NCBI RefSeq assembly: GCF_040529055.1
Contig: NZ_CP132342.1
Location: forward strand, 496,001 to 560,000
Source: Xanthomonas sontii
GTDB taxonomy: Bacteria > Pseudomonadota > Gammaproteobacteria > Xanthomonadales > Xanthomonadaceae
Direction: 5' to 3'
DNA length: 64,000 nucleotides
Both the position numbers and the translations under genes were made by a program. The notes beneath the pieces were generated by a model. That model worked only from the letters and a program-made list of their open reading frames with translations. It searched no databases and was not told the DNA's origin. Shown piece by piece: positions 17,853 through 28,101 of the stretch. Every line of letters starts with the position of its first letter. Position 1 is the first letter of the stretch.

Positions 17853-18563
17853 ATGACTTCCGATCCCGCTGCCGCCGCCCTGCGCACTCTGGTCCTGGAG
17901 GACGATCCGATACTGCGCGATCGCATCCTGGTGCCGGGCCTGCGCCGTTTCGGCTTCGCCGCCGACGGCTGCGGCACCGGCGCGGAACTGCAGCAGCGGG
18001 TGCAGCGCGAGGGCGCCGAGATCGTGGTGCTGGATGTCGGCCTGCCCGACACCGACGGCTTCACCCTGGCCGGCGCGCTGCGCCTGCAATACCCGGACCT
18101 GGGCATCGTCATGCTGACCAGTCTGGGCCAGACCGAGGACCGCATCCGCGGCCTGACCGGCGGCGCCGACGCCTATCTGTCCAAGCCGGTGGAAATCGAC
18201 CTGCTGGCCGCGACCCTGCACAGCCTGGCGCGGCGCGTGAGCGGGCGCCCGCCTGCGGCGCCGGCGCGCGGGCGCTGGCAGGTGAGCGAGGACGGCTGGT
18301 GCCTGCTGTCGCCGACCGGCGCCGCCGCCGCGCTGACCGGCAGCGAACGCCGGCTGTGCCTGCGCCTGCTTGAGCAACCGGGCCTGCTGGTGGCGCGCGA
18401 GGCCTTGATCGCCGCCCTCACCGACCGCGTGTACGACTTCGACGCGCACCGCCTGGATTCGATGGTGCACCGCCTGCGCAGCAAGGTGCAGCGCCGCTGC
18501 GGCGAGCCGCTGCCGCTGGCCGCGGTGCACGGCAAGGGCTACATCTTCGATCCCGCCGGCTGA
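17853..18563 (+). CDS. OmpR-family response regulator
   Basis: The 236-residue protein has a receiver domain (1-~120) with acidic pocket D17/D18, phospho-acceptor D61 (VVLDVGLPDTDGF), T89/S90 and K111 (LSKPVE), then a winged-helix DNA-binding domain (~145-236) ending RLRSKVQRRCGEPLPLAAVHGKGYIF. It would bind promoter DNA as a dimer when phosphorylated. The ATG at 17853 begins ten residues before the receiver. A histidine kinase gene lies 51 bases after the stop, but on the opposite strand, so the pair is convergent rather than an operon; partnership is an inference from proximity. Confidence 0.92.
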   Translation: MTSDPAAAALRTLVLEDDPILRDRILVPGLRRFGFAADGCGTGAELQQRVQREGAEIVVLDVGLPDTDGFTLAGALRLQYPDLGIVMLTSLGQTEDRIRGLTGGADAYLSKPVEIDLLAATLHSLARRVSGRPPAAPARGRWQVSEDGWCLLSPTGAAAALTGSERRLCLRLLEQPGLLVAREALIAALTDRVYDFDAHRLDSMVHRLRSKVQRRCGEPLPLAAVHGKGYIFDPAG

Positions 18564-18614
18564 CGCGCACCGCGCGCGCGCGGCGCCGCGGCGCGCAGAC
18601 CATTCAGGCAGGCG

Positions 18615-19973
18615 CTACATCGCCACCGCATCGGCGTGCGGCAGCACGATGCGGAAGCGCGTGCCCACGCCCACCGTGCTGTGCACCTGGATCCGGCCGC
18701 CGGCGCGCACCACCAGATCGCGCACCACCGCCAGGCCCAGGCCGGTGCCGCTGTCGGCGGGCTTGGTGCTGTAGAACGGCTCGAACACCTGCGCGGCCAC
18801 CTCCGTCGGCATGCCGTGGCCGTCGTCGGCGACCTCGATGACGGTGCCCTCGTCCTCGCTGGACACGGCGATGTCGAAATGGCCGCGGTCGGCGATCGCG
18901 TCGCGGCTGTTGGAGGCCAGGTTCAGCAGCATCAGGTCGAACTGGCTGCGCTCGAAACGGATCGGCGCCGGCGCCGCCGGCAGCGCGCAGCGCAGCACGA
19001 TCCGCGCTTCCAGCAACTGCCGCAGCATCGGCTGCAAGGCCTCCACCGCGGCCGCGGCGTCGAAGCGTTCGACATGCTCGGCGTCGCGGCGGCTGAAGCG
19101 CAGCAGCCGGCGCACGATGGTCATGCCGCGCTCGGCCGATGCCTCCACCGCCGCCAGGCTGTCCTCCAGCTGCGCGATGCGCTGCGCGTCGCTGGTCAGG
19201 TCGTCGTCGTGGCGCGCGGCGGCGAAGCCGGACATCACCGCCAGGATGTTGTTGAAGTCGTGTGCCAGGCCGCTGGCCATGCGCTCGGTGATCTCGCGTT
19301 TCTGCGCGTGGATCAGCTGGGTCTGTGCGCGTTCGCGTTCCTGCATCTCCTGCTGCAGGCGCTGGCCGCGCGCGTTGGATTCGCGCAGGCTCTCGCGCAG
19401 CGCCTCGGTGGTGCGGTCCAGCAGCAGCGCCACCAGCAGGTAACTGAACAGCACCGGCAGCACGTTGAACAGCGCCTGCGCCGGCGCGCCGGCCAGTTCG
19501 GCCAGGGCGTCGCGGCCCACGCCGACGCCGAGCATCAGCAGCAAGGCGACGAAGGTGACCCACAGCGCGCGGCGCCCCAGCACCAGGCCGGCCAGGATCA
19601 GCACCAGCATCTGCGCCAGTTGATCCGGCAACTGCCGCTGGAAGCCGTGGATGGCGGCGTTGACCAGCAACGAGCCGAGCATCGCCCCGAGCAGCAGCCG
19701 CACGCCGCCGCGCAGGGCGCCATGGCGCACGCGCACGAAGCCGATCGCCGCGCACACCCCGATCAGCAGACTCATGGTCAACGAAATCAGCATGCCCGGC
19801 GGCAGCGGCTGCCCGCGCAGCTCCGGCCAGGCCAGCACCACCGCCACCACGATCGTGGCGGGAATGGTCACCGCCAGGAACAGCAGCAGCAACTGGATCA
19901 CCCGCGCATTGCGCCGATCCACCTCGTCCACCAGCGGCGCGCGGCCCAGCCAGTTCCAGAACGCCTTCGCCAT
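18615..19973 (-). CDS. Membrane-bound sensor histidine kinase
   Basis: About 452 residues. The N-terminal half has roughly five to six transmembrane helices (residues ~25-185) with little periplasmic loop, so any signal is probably sensed in the membrane. A coiled-coil linker leads to a HisKA-type dimerisation domain with ASGLAHDFNNILAVMSGF (phospho-acceptor H238 in this numbering) and a HATPase_c domain with N box LASNSRDAI, G1 VADDGHGM, F box FEPFYSTK and G2 GTGLGLAVV. No receiver or PAS domain is fused. A second ATG five codons upstream (19988) exists; the chosen one has GGAG at 9-base spacing. Convergent with the response regulator gene. Confidence 0.9.
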   Translation of the reverse strand: MAKAFWNWLGRAPLVDEVDRRNARVIQLLLLFLAVTIPATIVVAVVLAWPELRGQPLPPGMLISLTMSLLIGVCAAIGFVRVRHGALRGGVRLLLGAMLGSLLVNAAIHGFQRQLPDQLAQMLVLILAGLVLGRRALWVTFVALLLMLGVGVGRDALAELAGAPAQALFNVLPVLFSYLLVALLLDRTTEALRESLRESNARGQRLQQEMQERERAQTQLIHAQKREITERMASGLAHDFNNILAVMSGFAAARHDDDLTSDAQRIAQLEDSLAAVEASAERGMTIVRRLLRFSRRDAEHVERFDAAAAVEALQPMLRQLLEARIVLRCALPAAPAPIRFERSQFDLMLLNLASNSRDAIADRGHFDIAVSSEDEGTVIEVADDGHGMPTEVAAQVFEPFYSTKPADSGTGLGLAVVRDLVVRAGGRIQVHSTVGVGTRFRIVLPHADAVAM

Positions 19974-20186
19974 GCCGCCGTGCTCCATTCCCGTTCAGTG
20001 AGAATCCGATGATGATCATGCGAGAACTTGCAGGTGACAAGCCGGTGACGGCGGGCCTAAGTTCGCATGACGGAACACGCCCGGGGACGACGGCGCTGTT
20101 TCCAGACCACTCCAGACCGATGCGGAGGCGCACACGCGCCGCCGACGTCACCTTCTGCCCTGCCGTTTTTTCAGCCCGAGATCGCC

Positions 20187-22532
20187 ATGAACGCATGCTC
20201 TTCCCTGCGCGGCACCGCCGCCCGTCATCCGATTCCCCGCGCGTACAGCACCCTGGCCCTGGCCTGCGCGCTGTGCCTGTCGTCGACGGCGATGGCGCAG
20301 ACGCCCACCCCCAGCACCGCGACGACCGCCAGCACCCAACCCGCCACCGGCACCGACGCTACGGCCAGCGACGCCAGCGCCACGCCGGCCGCGACCACCT
20401 ACGACCCCAGCGTCTACTTCAAGGCCACCGGCAGCGCCGACAGCAACGCCGGCGCCGACGCCGACGGCGACGAAGCGCTGGCCGCCGGCGAGGCCGCCTC
20501 GGCGGTCGGCACCGGCACCATCGCGCTCGGCGGCGGTGCGGTCGGCTACGCCAACCACGCGGTGGCGGTGGGCCACAACAGCCTGGCCACCGAGGTCTCC
20601 ACCACCGCCGTCGGCGGCATGCTCGACCTGGATTTCTCCTACCAGCCCAACGGCGTGGTGATCCTGCAGCAGACTTCGGCCACCGGCGTGGCCGCCACCG
20701 CGCTGGGCGCCGGCGCCCAGGCCAGCGGCAAGTACAACGTGGCGGCCGGCGCCGGCGCGATCGCCAGCGACCGCTCCAGCGTCGCCGTCGGCGGCATCGT
20801 CGACGTGGGCGAGGAGATGAGTCCGGGCTTCGGCGCCGAAGGCACCCAAATGCAGGCCACGCAGGCCACCGGCCCGCTGTCCACCGCGCTGGGCGGCGGC
20901 GCGCTGGCCACGGCCTACAGTTCCACCGCGGTCGGCGCCCTGGCCGAAGCCAGCGCCAACCGCACCGTCGCCGTCGGCACCACCGCGGTGGCCAACCAGT
21001 ACGCCGCCGTGGCGGTGGGCGCGCAGAGCCAGGCCACCGCCGAGTGGGCCACCGCCTTCGGCAACGGCGCACGCGCCTGGGGCACCCACAGCGTGGCCAT
21101 GGGCCCCAGCGCGTTCGCCCAGAACGACGACGGCACCGCGGTCGGCCCGGCCGCGTTTGCCGGCGGCGTCGGCTCCACCGCGCTCGGCAACCGCTCCTGG
21201 GCCGGCGGCACCCGCAGCCTGGCCCTGGGCGGGGGCATGGTGTGGAACGGCAACTTCTTCCTCGATACGCCGGTGCTGTTCTACGACAGCATCGCCATCG
21301 GCACCAAGTCCGATGTGTTCGGCGACCAGTCGATCGCGATCGGCCCCGGCGCGCGGGTCGGCAACTCGCAGTTCGTCAACGACAAGCAGACCATCACCAA
21401 CAACAGCGTGGCGCTGGGCGCCGGTTCGGTCGCCGAACGCGACAACACCGTGTCCATCGGCGCAGCGGGCGCCGAGCGCCAGCTCACCAACCTGGCCGCC
21501 GGCACCATGGATACCGACGCGGTCAACCTGGCGCAGCTGCGCAACGTCGCCGCCGCGTTCGGCGCCGGCAGCGTGGTCGACGCCAACGGCAACCTGATCG
21601 GCGGCAATTACCTGGTGCAGGGCACGCACTACACCGACCTGGGGTCGGCGATGGGCGCGCTCGACACCGCCCTCACCGGCTTCGGCAACCGCCTGAACAC
21701 GATCGGCGGTTCCGGCGGCATCAGCGTGGGCGGCGGCGACGGTGCGGCGAGCGCGCCGAGCACCGGCGCCGGCACCAATGCCGTGGCCGTGGGTTCCGGG
21801 GCCACCGCCAACGGCAACAACGGCCTGGCGATGGGCGCGCAGTCGCTGGCCTATGGCCCCAACGACACCGCCATCGGCGGCAACGCCACGGTCAATGCCG
21901 ACGGCAGCACCGCGGTCGGCGCCAACGCCCGTGTCGCCGCGGTGGCGACCAACGCGGTCGCGCTCGGCGAGAGCGCCAATGCCTCGGCCGCCTCGGCCAC
22001 CGCGCTCGGCCAGGGCGCCTCGGCCAGCGCCGCCAATTCGGTGGCGCTGGGCCAGGGCTCGGTCGCCAACCGCGCCAACACGGTCTCGGTGGGCAGCGCC
22101 GGCAACGAACGCCAGGTCGCCAACGTCGCCGCCGGCAGCGCCGACACCGACGCGGTCAATGTGGCGCAGATGCGCGCCGGCAACAGCGCCACCCTGAGCA
22201 GCGCCAACGCCTACACCAACACCCGCATCACCGCGCTGGACGACAGCTTCAACCAGTTGCGCACCGACACCGAGCATCGCCTCGACGGCATGGACCGGCG
22301 CATGGACCGGCTCGGTGCGATGAGCGCGGCGATGCTCAACATGGCGGTCAACGCCGCCGGTACGCAGAGCCCGCGCGGGCGCGTGTCGGTCGGCGCCGGC
22401 TTCCAGGGCGGGCAGCAGGCGCTGTCGGTCGGCTACGCCCGCAAGATCGGCGCGCGCGCCTCGTTCAGCCTGGGCGGCGCCTTCAGCAGCGGCGAGTCCT
22501 CGGCCGGCATCGGCGTGGGCATCGATCTGTGA
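20187..22532 (+). CDS. YadA-like trimeric autotransporter adhesin
   Basis: This 781-residue surface protein has a signal peptide ending near AMA-Q (residue 37), a long head/passenger of left-handed parallel beta-roll repeats with the recurring xAVAxGxxAxA pattern (for example AVALGESANASAASATALGQ), neck motifs (NTVSIGAAGAERQLTNLAAG and NTVSVGSAGNERQVANVAAG, each followed by TDAVNxAQ), a short coiled-coil stalk (LDDSFNQLRTDTEHRLDGM), and the 70-residue YadA anchor ending SAGIGVGIDL. Three chains share one 12-stranded outer-membrane barrel. It probably mediates adhesion or biofilm. The ATG at 20187 was chosen because it opens the signal peptide; the frame is open 40 codons earlier. Divergent from the histidine kinase gene. 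Confidence 0.93.
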   Translation: MNACSSLRGTAARHPIPRAYSTLALACALCLSSTAMAQTPTPSTATTASTQPATGTDATASDASATPAATTYDPSVYFKATGSADSNAGADADGDEALAAGEAASAVGTGTIALGGGAVGYANHAVAVGHNSLATEVSTTAVGGMLDLDFSYQPNGVVILQQTSATGVAATALGAGAQASGKYNVAAGAGAIASDRSSVAVGGIVDVGEEMSPGFGAEGTQMQATQATGPLSTALGGGALATAYSSTAVGALAEASANRTVAVGTTAVANQYAAVAVGAQSQATAEWATAFGNGARAWGTHSVAMGPSAFAQNDDGTAVGPAAFAGGVGSTALGNRSWAGGTRSLALGGGMVWNGNFFLDTPVLFYDSIAIGTKSDVFGDQSIAIGPGARVGNSQFVNDKQTITNNSVALGAGSVAERDNTVSIGAAGAERQLTNLAAGTMDTDAVNLAQLRNVAAAFGAGSVVDANGNLIGGNYLVQGTHYTDLGSAMGALDTALTGFGNRLNTIGGSGGISVGGGDGAASAPSTGAGTNAVAVGSGATANGNNGLAMGAQSLAYGPNDTAIGGNATVNADGSTAVGANARVAAVATNAVALGESANASAASATALGQGASASAANSVALGQGSVANRANTVSVGSAGNERQVANVAAGSADTDAVNVAQMRAGNSATLSSANAYTNTRITALDDSFNQLRTDTEHRLDGMDRRMDRLGAMSAAMLNMAVNAAGTQSPRGRVSVGAGFQGGQQALSVGYARKIGARASFSLGGAFSSGESSAGIGVGIDL

Positions 22533-22538
22533 CGTCAC

Positions 22539-22564
22539 GCGGCGCCGCGCGCGCCGCCGTTTTC
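22539..22564 (+). terminator. Terminator-like hairpin after the autotransporter gene
   Basis: Seven bases after the stop, GCGGCGC (22539-22545) pairs with GCGCCGC (22551-22557) over a 5-base loop and is followed by CGTTTTCTTCTTCT. This looks like an intrinsic terminator with a broken T-tract, which would partly separate the adhesin from the protease gene starting at 22596. Confidence 0.55.
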
Positions 22565-22595
22565 TTCTTCTCACCTCTCTTTCCAGGATCCGCAG

Positions 22596-24482
22596 ATGAT
22601 GTCTTCCAATACGCTCGCCGCTGCCCTCGCCGCCGTCCTGTTCGCCGGTGGCGCGCAGGCGGCCTCCCCCACCATCGGCCTGGGCGGTGTGCAAGGTCCG
22701 GTGCCGCAATCGGCCAGCGCCAACGACCTGGGCCAGCGCTTCATCGTCAAGACCCGTGACGGCGGCAGCCAGGCGCGCAGCCTGCTGGCCACCACCCTCA
22801 GCAGCGCGGTGGCGCGCAGCGGCATGCAGCGCGCGCAGATCGGCAGCAACGGGCTGACGCTGCGCAGCGCCGTCAGCGCCAAGGTGCTGCGCGACATGGC
22901 GGTGCCGGGCTGGCATGTGGTGCAGACCTCGCGCCACCTCAGCGACAGCGAGCGCACCGCCTTCATCAACGAGCTGAAGGCCGATCCGTCGGTGGTGTCG
23001 GTGCAGGTCGATCGGCTGTACCGGCGCCTGGACGAGGCCAGCGTGCGCCTGCCGGCCGCCATCGCGGCCGCCGCCTCCACCACCCCCAACGATCCGGCCT
23101 ACGCCAAGCTGCAGTGGAACTTCCACGACCCAGTCGGCGGGGTCAACGCCGAGCAGGGCTGGACCCGCTCCACCGGCAAGGGCGTGGTGGTGGCGGTGGT
23201 CGACACCGGCGTGGTCAAGGACAACCCGGATCTGGCCGCCAACGTGCTGCCCGGCTACGACATGATCACCGACCACCGCGTCTCGCGCCGCGACACGGAC
23301 GGTCGCGTGGCCGGCGGCTACGACCTGGGCGACTGGGTGGAAGCCGACTACTGCACCGCGCTGGGCGCGTCCGGCAATGCGCCGGCGCCGAGTTCGTGGC
23401 ATGGCAGCCATGTCTCCGGCACCATCGCCCAGGTCACCAACAACAACCTGGCCACGGCCGGCCTGGCCTACGACGCCAAGATCGTGCCGGTGCGCGTGCT
23501 CGGCTCCTGCGGCGGCTTTGGCAGCGACATCGCCGACGGCATGCTGTGGGCCGCGGGCCTGCCGGTGGCCGGCCTGCCGACCAACCCGAACCCGGCCGAG
23601 GTGATCAACATGAGCCTGGGCAGCGGCGCGCCGGACACCTGCCCGCAGATCTACCAGGACGCGATCGACCAGATCAACGCCAAGGGCACGATCATCGTGG
23701 TCGCCGCCGGCAACTCCAACGCCAATGCCTCCACGTACACCATGTCCTCCTGCAACGGCGTGATCAGCGTCGGCGCTTCGCGGGTGAACGGCGGCCGCGC
23801 CAGCTACTCCAACTACGGCACGCGCGTGGACATCGCCGCGCCGGGCGGTGGCGGCGACGTCGACGGCAACCCGAACGGCTACATCTTCCAGGTGATCAAC
23901 GGCGGCACCCAGAGCCCGACCGGCGACTGGCAGATCGGCGGCATGGCCGGCACCTCGATGGCCTCCCCGCACGTGGCCGCGGCGGTGGCGATGGTGCAGA
24001 GCGTGGCCAAGACGCCCTTCAGCTGGACCGGCATGCGCGACCTGCTGCGCGCCAGCGCGCGGCCGTTCCCGGTGGCGATCCCCACCAGCACGCCGATCGG
24101 CGCCGGCATCCTGGACGTGGACATGCTGCTGCAGATGGCCACCACCCCGCCGTGCGATCCGTCCGACAGCAGCTGCGTGCCGCCAACCAAGACCCTGGTC
24201 AACAAGGTGGAGATGCGCGGCATCGGCAGCCAGGGCGGCGATGCGCTGTACAGCTTCCAGGCCGCGGCCGGCACGGTGGTCAGCTTCATGACCTTCGGCG
24301 GCACCGGCAACGTGGCGATGTACGTGTCGGCGGGCAAGACGCCGACCAGCAGCAGCTACGACGCGCGTTCCACCCGTGCCGGCACCACCCAGGCGGTGCG
24401 CCTCACCCCGTCCAGCGCCACGACCTACTACGTGCGCCTGAGCGGCAGCTACAGCGGCCTGACCCTGGTCGGGCGGCAGTAA
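22596..24482 (+). CDS. Secreted S8 (subtilisin) serine protease
   Basis: This 628-residue protease has a signal peptide (ends AQA near residue 21), an inhibitor-I9-like propeptide (~40-160), a peptidase S8 domain with catalytic D203 (AVVDTGV), H269 (WHGSHVSG) and S454 (GTSMASPHVAA), and a C-terminal PPC-type beta domain (~535-628; ALYSFQAAAGTVVSF ... TYYVRLSGSYSGL). It resembles the extracellular serine proteases that Xanthomonas exports by the type II pathway. The start is ATG-ATG at 22596; the ribosome site (AGGATCC) is weak. It lies 63 bases downstream of the adhesin gene on the same strand, behind a likely terminator, so co-expression is uncertain. Confidence 0.95.
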   Translation: MMSSNTLAAALAAVLFAGGAQAASPTIGLGGVQGPVPQSASANDLGQRFIVKTRDGGSQARSLLATTLSSAVARSGMQRAQIGSNGLTLRSAVSAKVLRDMAVPGWHVVQTSRHLSDSERTAFINELKADPSVVSVQVDRLYRRLDEASVRLPAAIAAAASTTPNDPAYAKLQWNFHDPVGGVNAEQGWTRSTGKGVVVAVVDTGVVKDNPDLAANVLPGYDMITDHRVSRRDTDGRVAGGYDLGDWVEADYCTALGASGNAPAPSSWHGSHVSGTIAQVTNNNLATAGLAYDAKIVPVRVLGSCGGFGSDIADGMLWAAGLPVAGLPTNPNPAEVINMSLGSGAPDTCPQIYQDAIDQINAKGTIIVVAAGNSNANASTYTMSSCNGVISVGASRVNGGRASYSNYGTRVDIAAPGGGGDVDGNPNGYIFQVINGGTQSPTGDWQIGGMAGTSMASPHVAAAVAMVQSVAKTPFSWTGMRDLLRASARPFPVAIPTSTPIGAGILDVDMLLQMATTPPCDPSDSSCVPPTKTLVNKVEMRGIGSQGGDALYSFQAAAGTVVSFMTFGGTGNVAMYVSAGKTPTSSSYDARSTRAGTTQAVRLTPSSATTYYVRLSGSYSGLTLVGRQ

Positions 24483-24587
24483 CGCCCGATCGCGCGGCGG
24501 CGCCGTTCGCCGCCGCGCCACGTGCGCGGGAGGAGAACCTCCCGCAGCGGTTCCGAAAGCAGCGACGTGCCTACCATGACGCAGTTC

Positions 24588-24613
24588 GCCCGCCTTCCGG
24601 CGGGCATTTTTTT
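24588..24613 (+). terminator. Intrinsic terminator after the S8 protease gene
   Basis: GCCCGCC (24588-24594), loop TTCC, GGCGGGC (24599-24605), then A and seven T (24607-24613). This is a classical Rho-independent terminator for the forward-strand protease gene. Confidence 0.9.
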
Positions 24614-24650
24614 GCTGGATGGTGCACGGCGGTGCGGCGCGAGACCGCAA

Positions 24651-24777
24651 GCCCCTCTCCCACCGGGAGAGGGGTTGGGGTGAGGGTGCGGCACGAGGCG
24701 CGGTGCAATGGGCGAGGCGAGGCCGCGCCCGACCCTCATCCGGCCCTCCGGGCCACCTTCTCCCGGTGGGAGAAGGA
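24651..24777. repeat. Interspersed two-module palindromic repeat (L-R)
   Basis: The left module (24651-24690) has a perfect 10-bp hairpin (CCCCTCTCCC/GGGAGAGGGG, loop ACC) followed by TTGGGGTGAGGGTGCGG. The right module (24732-24777) starts ACCCTCATCCGGCCC and ends in a hairpin CCTTCTCCC/GGGAGAAGG. The same modules recur at 61597-61775. The two ends are roughly inverted relative to each other (GGGTGAGGGT versus ACCCTCATCC), like a small non-autonomous element. Confidence 0.8.
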
Positions 24778-24783
24778 AGAGCG

Positions 24784-27700
24784 TCAGCGGCTTTCGCGCA
24801 GGAACCGCGCCATCGACGACACTCCCGGCAGCGCCGGCTGGAACTGCCCGGCGACGTCGACGAAGCCGCGCATCACCGCGATCTCGCGCGGGGTGCGGTT
24901 CAAGGTATCGCGCAGTTCCGGATCGGCGCCGGCGCGCAGCAGGCGCTGCACCAGCAGCGGCAGGCCGTGCAGCGCGGCCAGGTGCAGCGGGCCGAAGCCG
25001 CGCGGATCCTGCACCTCCAGGCTGACCTCCTCGTCGAGCAGGCGCTCGACGCCGGCCAGCACCACCGGCTCCTCGCAGGCTGTGCCCGGTTCGGCGCGCG
25101 CACCCAGCAGCAACAGCAACGGCGTGACCCCGCCGGCGGAACCGCGGTCGGCCTCGGCGCCGGCCAGCAGCAGCGTGTCCAGCAGAGCCAGCAGGCGCGA
25201 CTTGTCGCGCGCGGTGAAGCCGTACAGCGCGGCGCAGTGCAGCGGGGCCAGTTGCTGGGCGTCGCCGGCATGCACATCGGCACCGGCGGCCAGCAGCCGC
25301 GCGGCGATGTCCGGCAGACCCAGCGCGCAGGCCAGCATCAGCACGGTGACCCCGCCCGGCAGGCGGTGTTCGATCTGCGCGCCGGCCTGCAGCAATGCCG
25401 CGACGATCTCGGTCTGGCGCATGCTCACCGCCGCCGACAGCGGCGTGGCGCCGCTGGCCGCGGCGTGCTGCAGATCGGCGCCGCGCGACAGCAACAGTTT
25501 CACCGCCTCGGCATGACCACCGCCGGCGGCGCGCAGCAACGCGGTGCAGCCCTGCGCGTCCACCGCATCCACCGGCAGGCCGAGGTCGATCAGGCGGCGG
25601 ATCGCCTCGGCGTCGCCGACCATCGCCGCGGCCGGCACGTCGGCCTCGCGCAGCGGACGCCGCGGCAGCGGCCAGGTGCGCCAGTCCAGCCAGTCGGCCA
25701 GGTCGCGGCGGCCGCTGGCCAGGGCCACGCCGAGCGGGGTCTGGCCGTCGGCGGCGCGCGCATCCGGCGAGGCGCCCTGCTGGATCAGCAGTTTCAGCGA
25801 GGCCTCGCGGCCCAGCGCGGCGGCCAGGTGCAACGCGGTCATGCCGTGGCTGTCGCGCGCCTCGCGGTCGGCGCCGCGCTCGAGCAACTGCAGCTGCAGC
25901 CGCAGCCAGCCCAGGCGCACCGCCAGCGACAGCGGCGGATCGCCGGCCGGCGACGGCGCGAACGGATCGGCGCCGCGCTCCAGCAGTTCCAGGGCGAACT
26001 GTTCCAGCGCGCGCGACGCGTGATCGTGCTGCGCGCAGGCGGCGAGCAGGCGGGTCAGGCCGCCGCGGCCGGCCGGCGACACGCCGTGGCGCAGCATCGC
26101 CTGCAGGCTGGGCACCGCCTCCACGCCGCGCGAGAGCAGCGCGAACATCGGGGTGTCGCCGCAGGCATCGAGCACCTCCGGCTCGGCGCCATGCGCCAGC
26201 AGCCAGTCCACCGCCTGCGCGTTCAACGCCAGCGGCGGCTCGTGCAGCAGCGCGCCCAGTTCCTCGGCCGCGCACAGCCGCGCCAGCGCGGCCAGGCCGT
26301 CGCGCGGCTGGCCCAGTTGCAGGCCTTCGCGCAGCAGTTCCAGCGGCGGCCGGTCGGGCAGCCCGGCCGGGCCGGTCTCGCCCTGGCCGTCGCTGACCGC
26401 GGCCGGCAGCGGATAATCCGGGTCCAGCGCGGACACGATCGCCCAGCGCCCGGCCTCGGCGGCCAGGTCGACGGCGCGGCGGCCGCTCTGGTCCGGCTGC
26501 GCCGGCGCCACGCCCAGCTCCAGCAGGCGCCGGATCAGCCCGGGGGCGACGTGGTCGGCGGTGCAGGCCAGCAGGATCGCGTTGCGGCCATCGCCATCGA
26601 CCGCAACCAGGTCCGGCTTGTGCGGCAGCAGCCGTTCCAGCACCGCCACGCGGCCGTGGCGGGCGGCTTCCAGCCACGGCGTGCGGCCCAGCGCATCGCG
26701 CGCTTCCAGGTTGGCGCCGGCGCCGAGCAGGGCCTGCACGATCTCCACGTGGCCGGCCTGCGCCGCCTCGTGCAGCGCGCTGCGGCGCTGGCGATCGCGC
26801 GCGTCGACCCGCGCCTTGTGCTTGAGCAGCAACTGCACGCCGGCCGGATCGTCTTCCTCGGTACCGGCTGCGGCCAGCAGTACCGGGCTGGCCTCGGCCG
26901 GCTCCGGCTTGGCGCCGCGCTCGAGCAGGAACTTGGCCATGCGCCAGTTGCCGACCTGGCAGGCCACCGCCAGCGGGGTCAGGCCGTCGCGGTTGGCTGC
27001 GTCCAGTTCGGCGGCGGCGTCGCGCAGCAGCGCAGCCACGCCCGGGTCGGAGCTGCGTGCGGCGTGATGCAGCGGGGTGTTGCCGTCGCCGTCGCTGGCG
27101 CGCGGATCGGCGCCGTTGGCGAGCAGGGTCATCACCGCCTCCGGGCGGCCATGCCAGCTGTCGCGGGTGGCGGCCAGCAGCGGGGTCATGCCCAAGTGCG
27201 GGCGATTGACGTCGACCCCGCGCACGATCAGTTCGCGCAGCAGGCGCAGGTCCGGCAGCACCGCGGCCAGCACCGGCAGGCTGCGCTGGTCGCGCCACTC
27301 GGCGGCGGGCAGCGCATGCGGATCGGCGCCGGCCTGCAGCAGTTGCAACGCGCGATCGACGCGGCCCCCGCGGGCGGCGTCGTACAGCGCCGCATGCAGT
27401 TCGTCCTGCGCCGGCGGCGGCTCGTCGGCGCGCGGCGCGGCGGTGGCGCTGAGTTCGGCGAACAGGTCGGCCGAGGACACCGGCGGGGTCAGCGTCTGCG
27501 GCGGCGCCACCCGTTGCAGGCCGGCGTGCAGCAGCGGCGACAGCAGCGCATAGGCCAGCGCCAGCGGCCAGCGTGCGGCCTCGGCGAGCAGCCCCGGCCA
27601 GGCCAGCACCACGCCGAGCCCGGCCAGCACCAATACCAGCGCGGCCACCGCCAGCCCGCGCCAGGCCTGCACGTCCTGCTGCGCCAGCGCATGCCAGCGC

Positions 27701-28101
27701 GCGCCCAGCGGGCCGCCCTCGACATCGCTGCCGTGCCACAGCGGCCAGGTCCGCCACAGCCCGAGCAGCGCGGCACTGGCGGCCACGCTCAGCGCCAACG
27801 CGGCAGCGAGGCTGCCGCTGTCGTGCAGCGCCGCCAGCGGCCAGGCCACCAGCACCGCGACCAGCGCCATGCCGCCGGCCCACAGCACCAGCAGCGGCAC
27901 CGCCGCGCCGACCAGGTCGCGCGCGGCGCGTGGGCGCGGCCGGCTGCCACGGTGCCAGGACAACGCCAGGGCGAACGCCGGTTGCGCCAGCCAGGCGCCC
28001 AGGGCGGCGGCCAGCGGGCCGATTCCGGCGGCCAGCGCCAGCACCGCGCCCAGGGCGGCGGCGAGCATCGGCGCACGCGCGCGGAGGAAAGAGTCAGTCA
28101 T
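24784..28101 (-). CDS. Large ankyrin-repeat protein with N-terminal membrane domain
   Basis: This 1105-residue protein begins with about four to five transmembrane helices (residues ~10-215; for example [20 protein letters not shown]), then an acidic linker, then about twenty ankyrin repeats to the C-terminus. The consensus [71 protein letters not shown] is plainly visible; some repeats are degenerate. The repeat solenoid should face the cytoplasm and bind protein partners. No enzymatic domain is seen. Its start codon lies inside the 3' end of the YcgL gene (8-bp overlap), implying one operon and coupled translation. Role unknown. Confidence 0.88.
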   Translation of the reverse strand: MTDSFLRARAPMLAAALGAVLALAAGIGPLAAALGAWLAQPAFALALSWHRGSRPRPRAARDLVGAAVPLLVLWAGGMALVAVLVAWPLAALHDSGSLAAALALSVAASAALLGLWRTWPLWHGSDVEGGPLGARWHALAQQDVQAWRGLAVAALVLVLAGLGVVLAWPGLLAEAARWPLALAYALLSPLLHAGLQRVAPPQTLTPPVSSADLFAELSATAAPRADEPPPAQDELHAALYDAARGGRVDRALQLLQAGADPHALPAAEWRDQRSLPVLAAVLPDLRLLRELIVRGVDVNRPHLGMTPLLAATRDSWHGRPEAVMTLLANGADPRASDGDGNTPLHHAARSSDPGVAALLRDAAAELDAANRDGLTPLAVACQVGNWRMAKFLLERGAKPEPAEASPVLLAAAGTEEDDPAGVQLLLKHKARVDARDRQRRSALHEAAQAGHVEIVQALLGAGANLEARDALGRTPWLEAARHGRVAVLERLLPHKPDLVAVDGDGRNAILLACTADHVAPGLIRRLLELGVAPAQPDQSGRRAVDLAAEAGRWAIVSALDPDYPLPAAVSDGQGETGPAGLPDRPPLELLREGLQLGQPRDGLAALARLCAAEELGALLHEPPLALNAQAVDWLLAHGAEPEVLDACGDTPMFALLSRGVEAVPSLQAMLRHGVSPAGRGGLTRLLAACAQHDHASRALEQFALELLERGADPFAPSPAGDPPLSLAVRLGWLRLQLQLLERGADREARDSHGMTALHLAAALGREASLKLLIQQGASPDARAADGQTPLGVALASGRRDLADWLDWRTWPLPRRPLREADVPAAAMVGDAEAIRRLIDLGLPVDAVDAQGCTALLRAAGGGHAEAVKLLLSRGADLQHAAASGATPLSAAVSMRQTEIVAALLQAGAQIEHRLPGGVTVLMLACALGLPDIAARLLAAGADVHAGDAQQLAPLHCAALYGFTARDKSRLLALLDTLLLAGAEADRGSAGGVTPLLLLLGARAEPGTACEEPVVLAGVERLLDEEVSLEVQDPRGFGPLHLAALHGLPLLVQRLLRAGADPELRDTLNRTPREIAVMRGFVDVAGQFQPALPGVSSMARFLRESR

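Larger units (their letters stand above)
24483..24783. other. Intergenic region: hairpins, terminator and repeat modules
   Basis: After the protease stop come a GC-rich hairpin (24492-24518), an intrinsic terminator (24588-24613) and an interspersed repeat (24651-24777). No gene is supported. The region separates two convergent genes. Confidence 0.7.

Noticed and set aside
20148..24650. 1500-codon reverse open frame over the autotransporter and protease
   Set aside because: It is a shadow of two well-supported forward genes; the product is a low-complexity Gly/Ala/His/Arg sequence.
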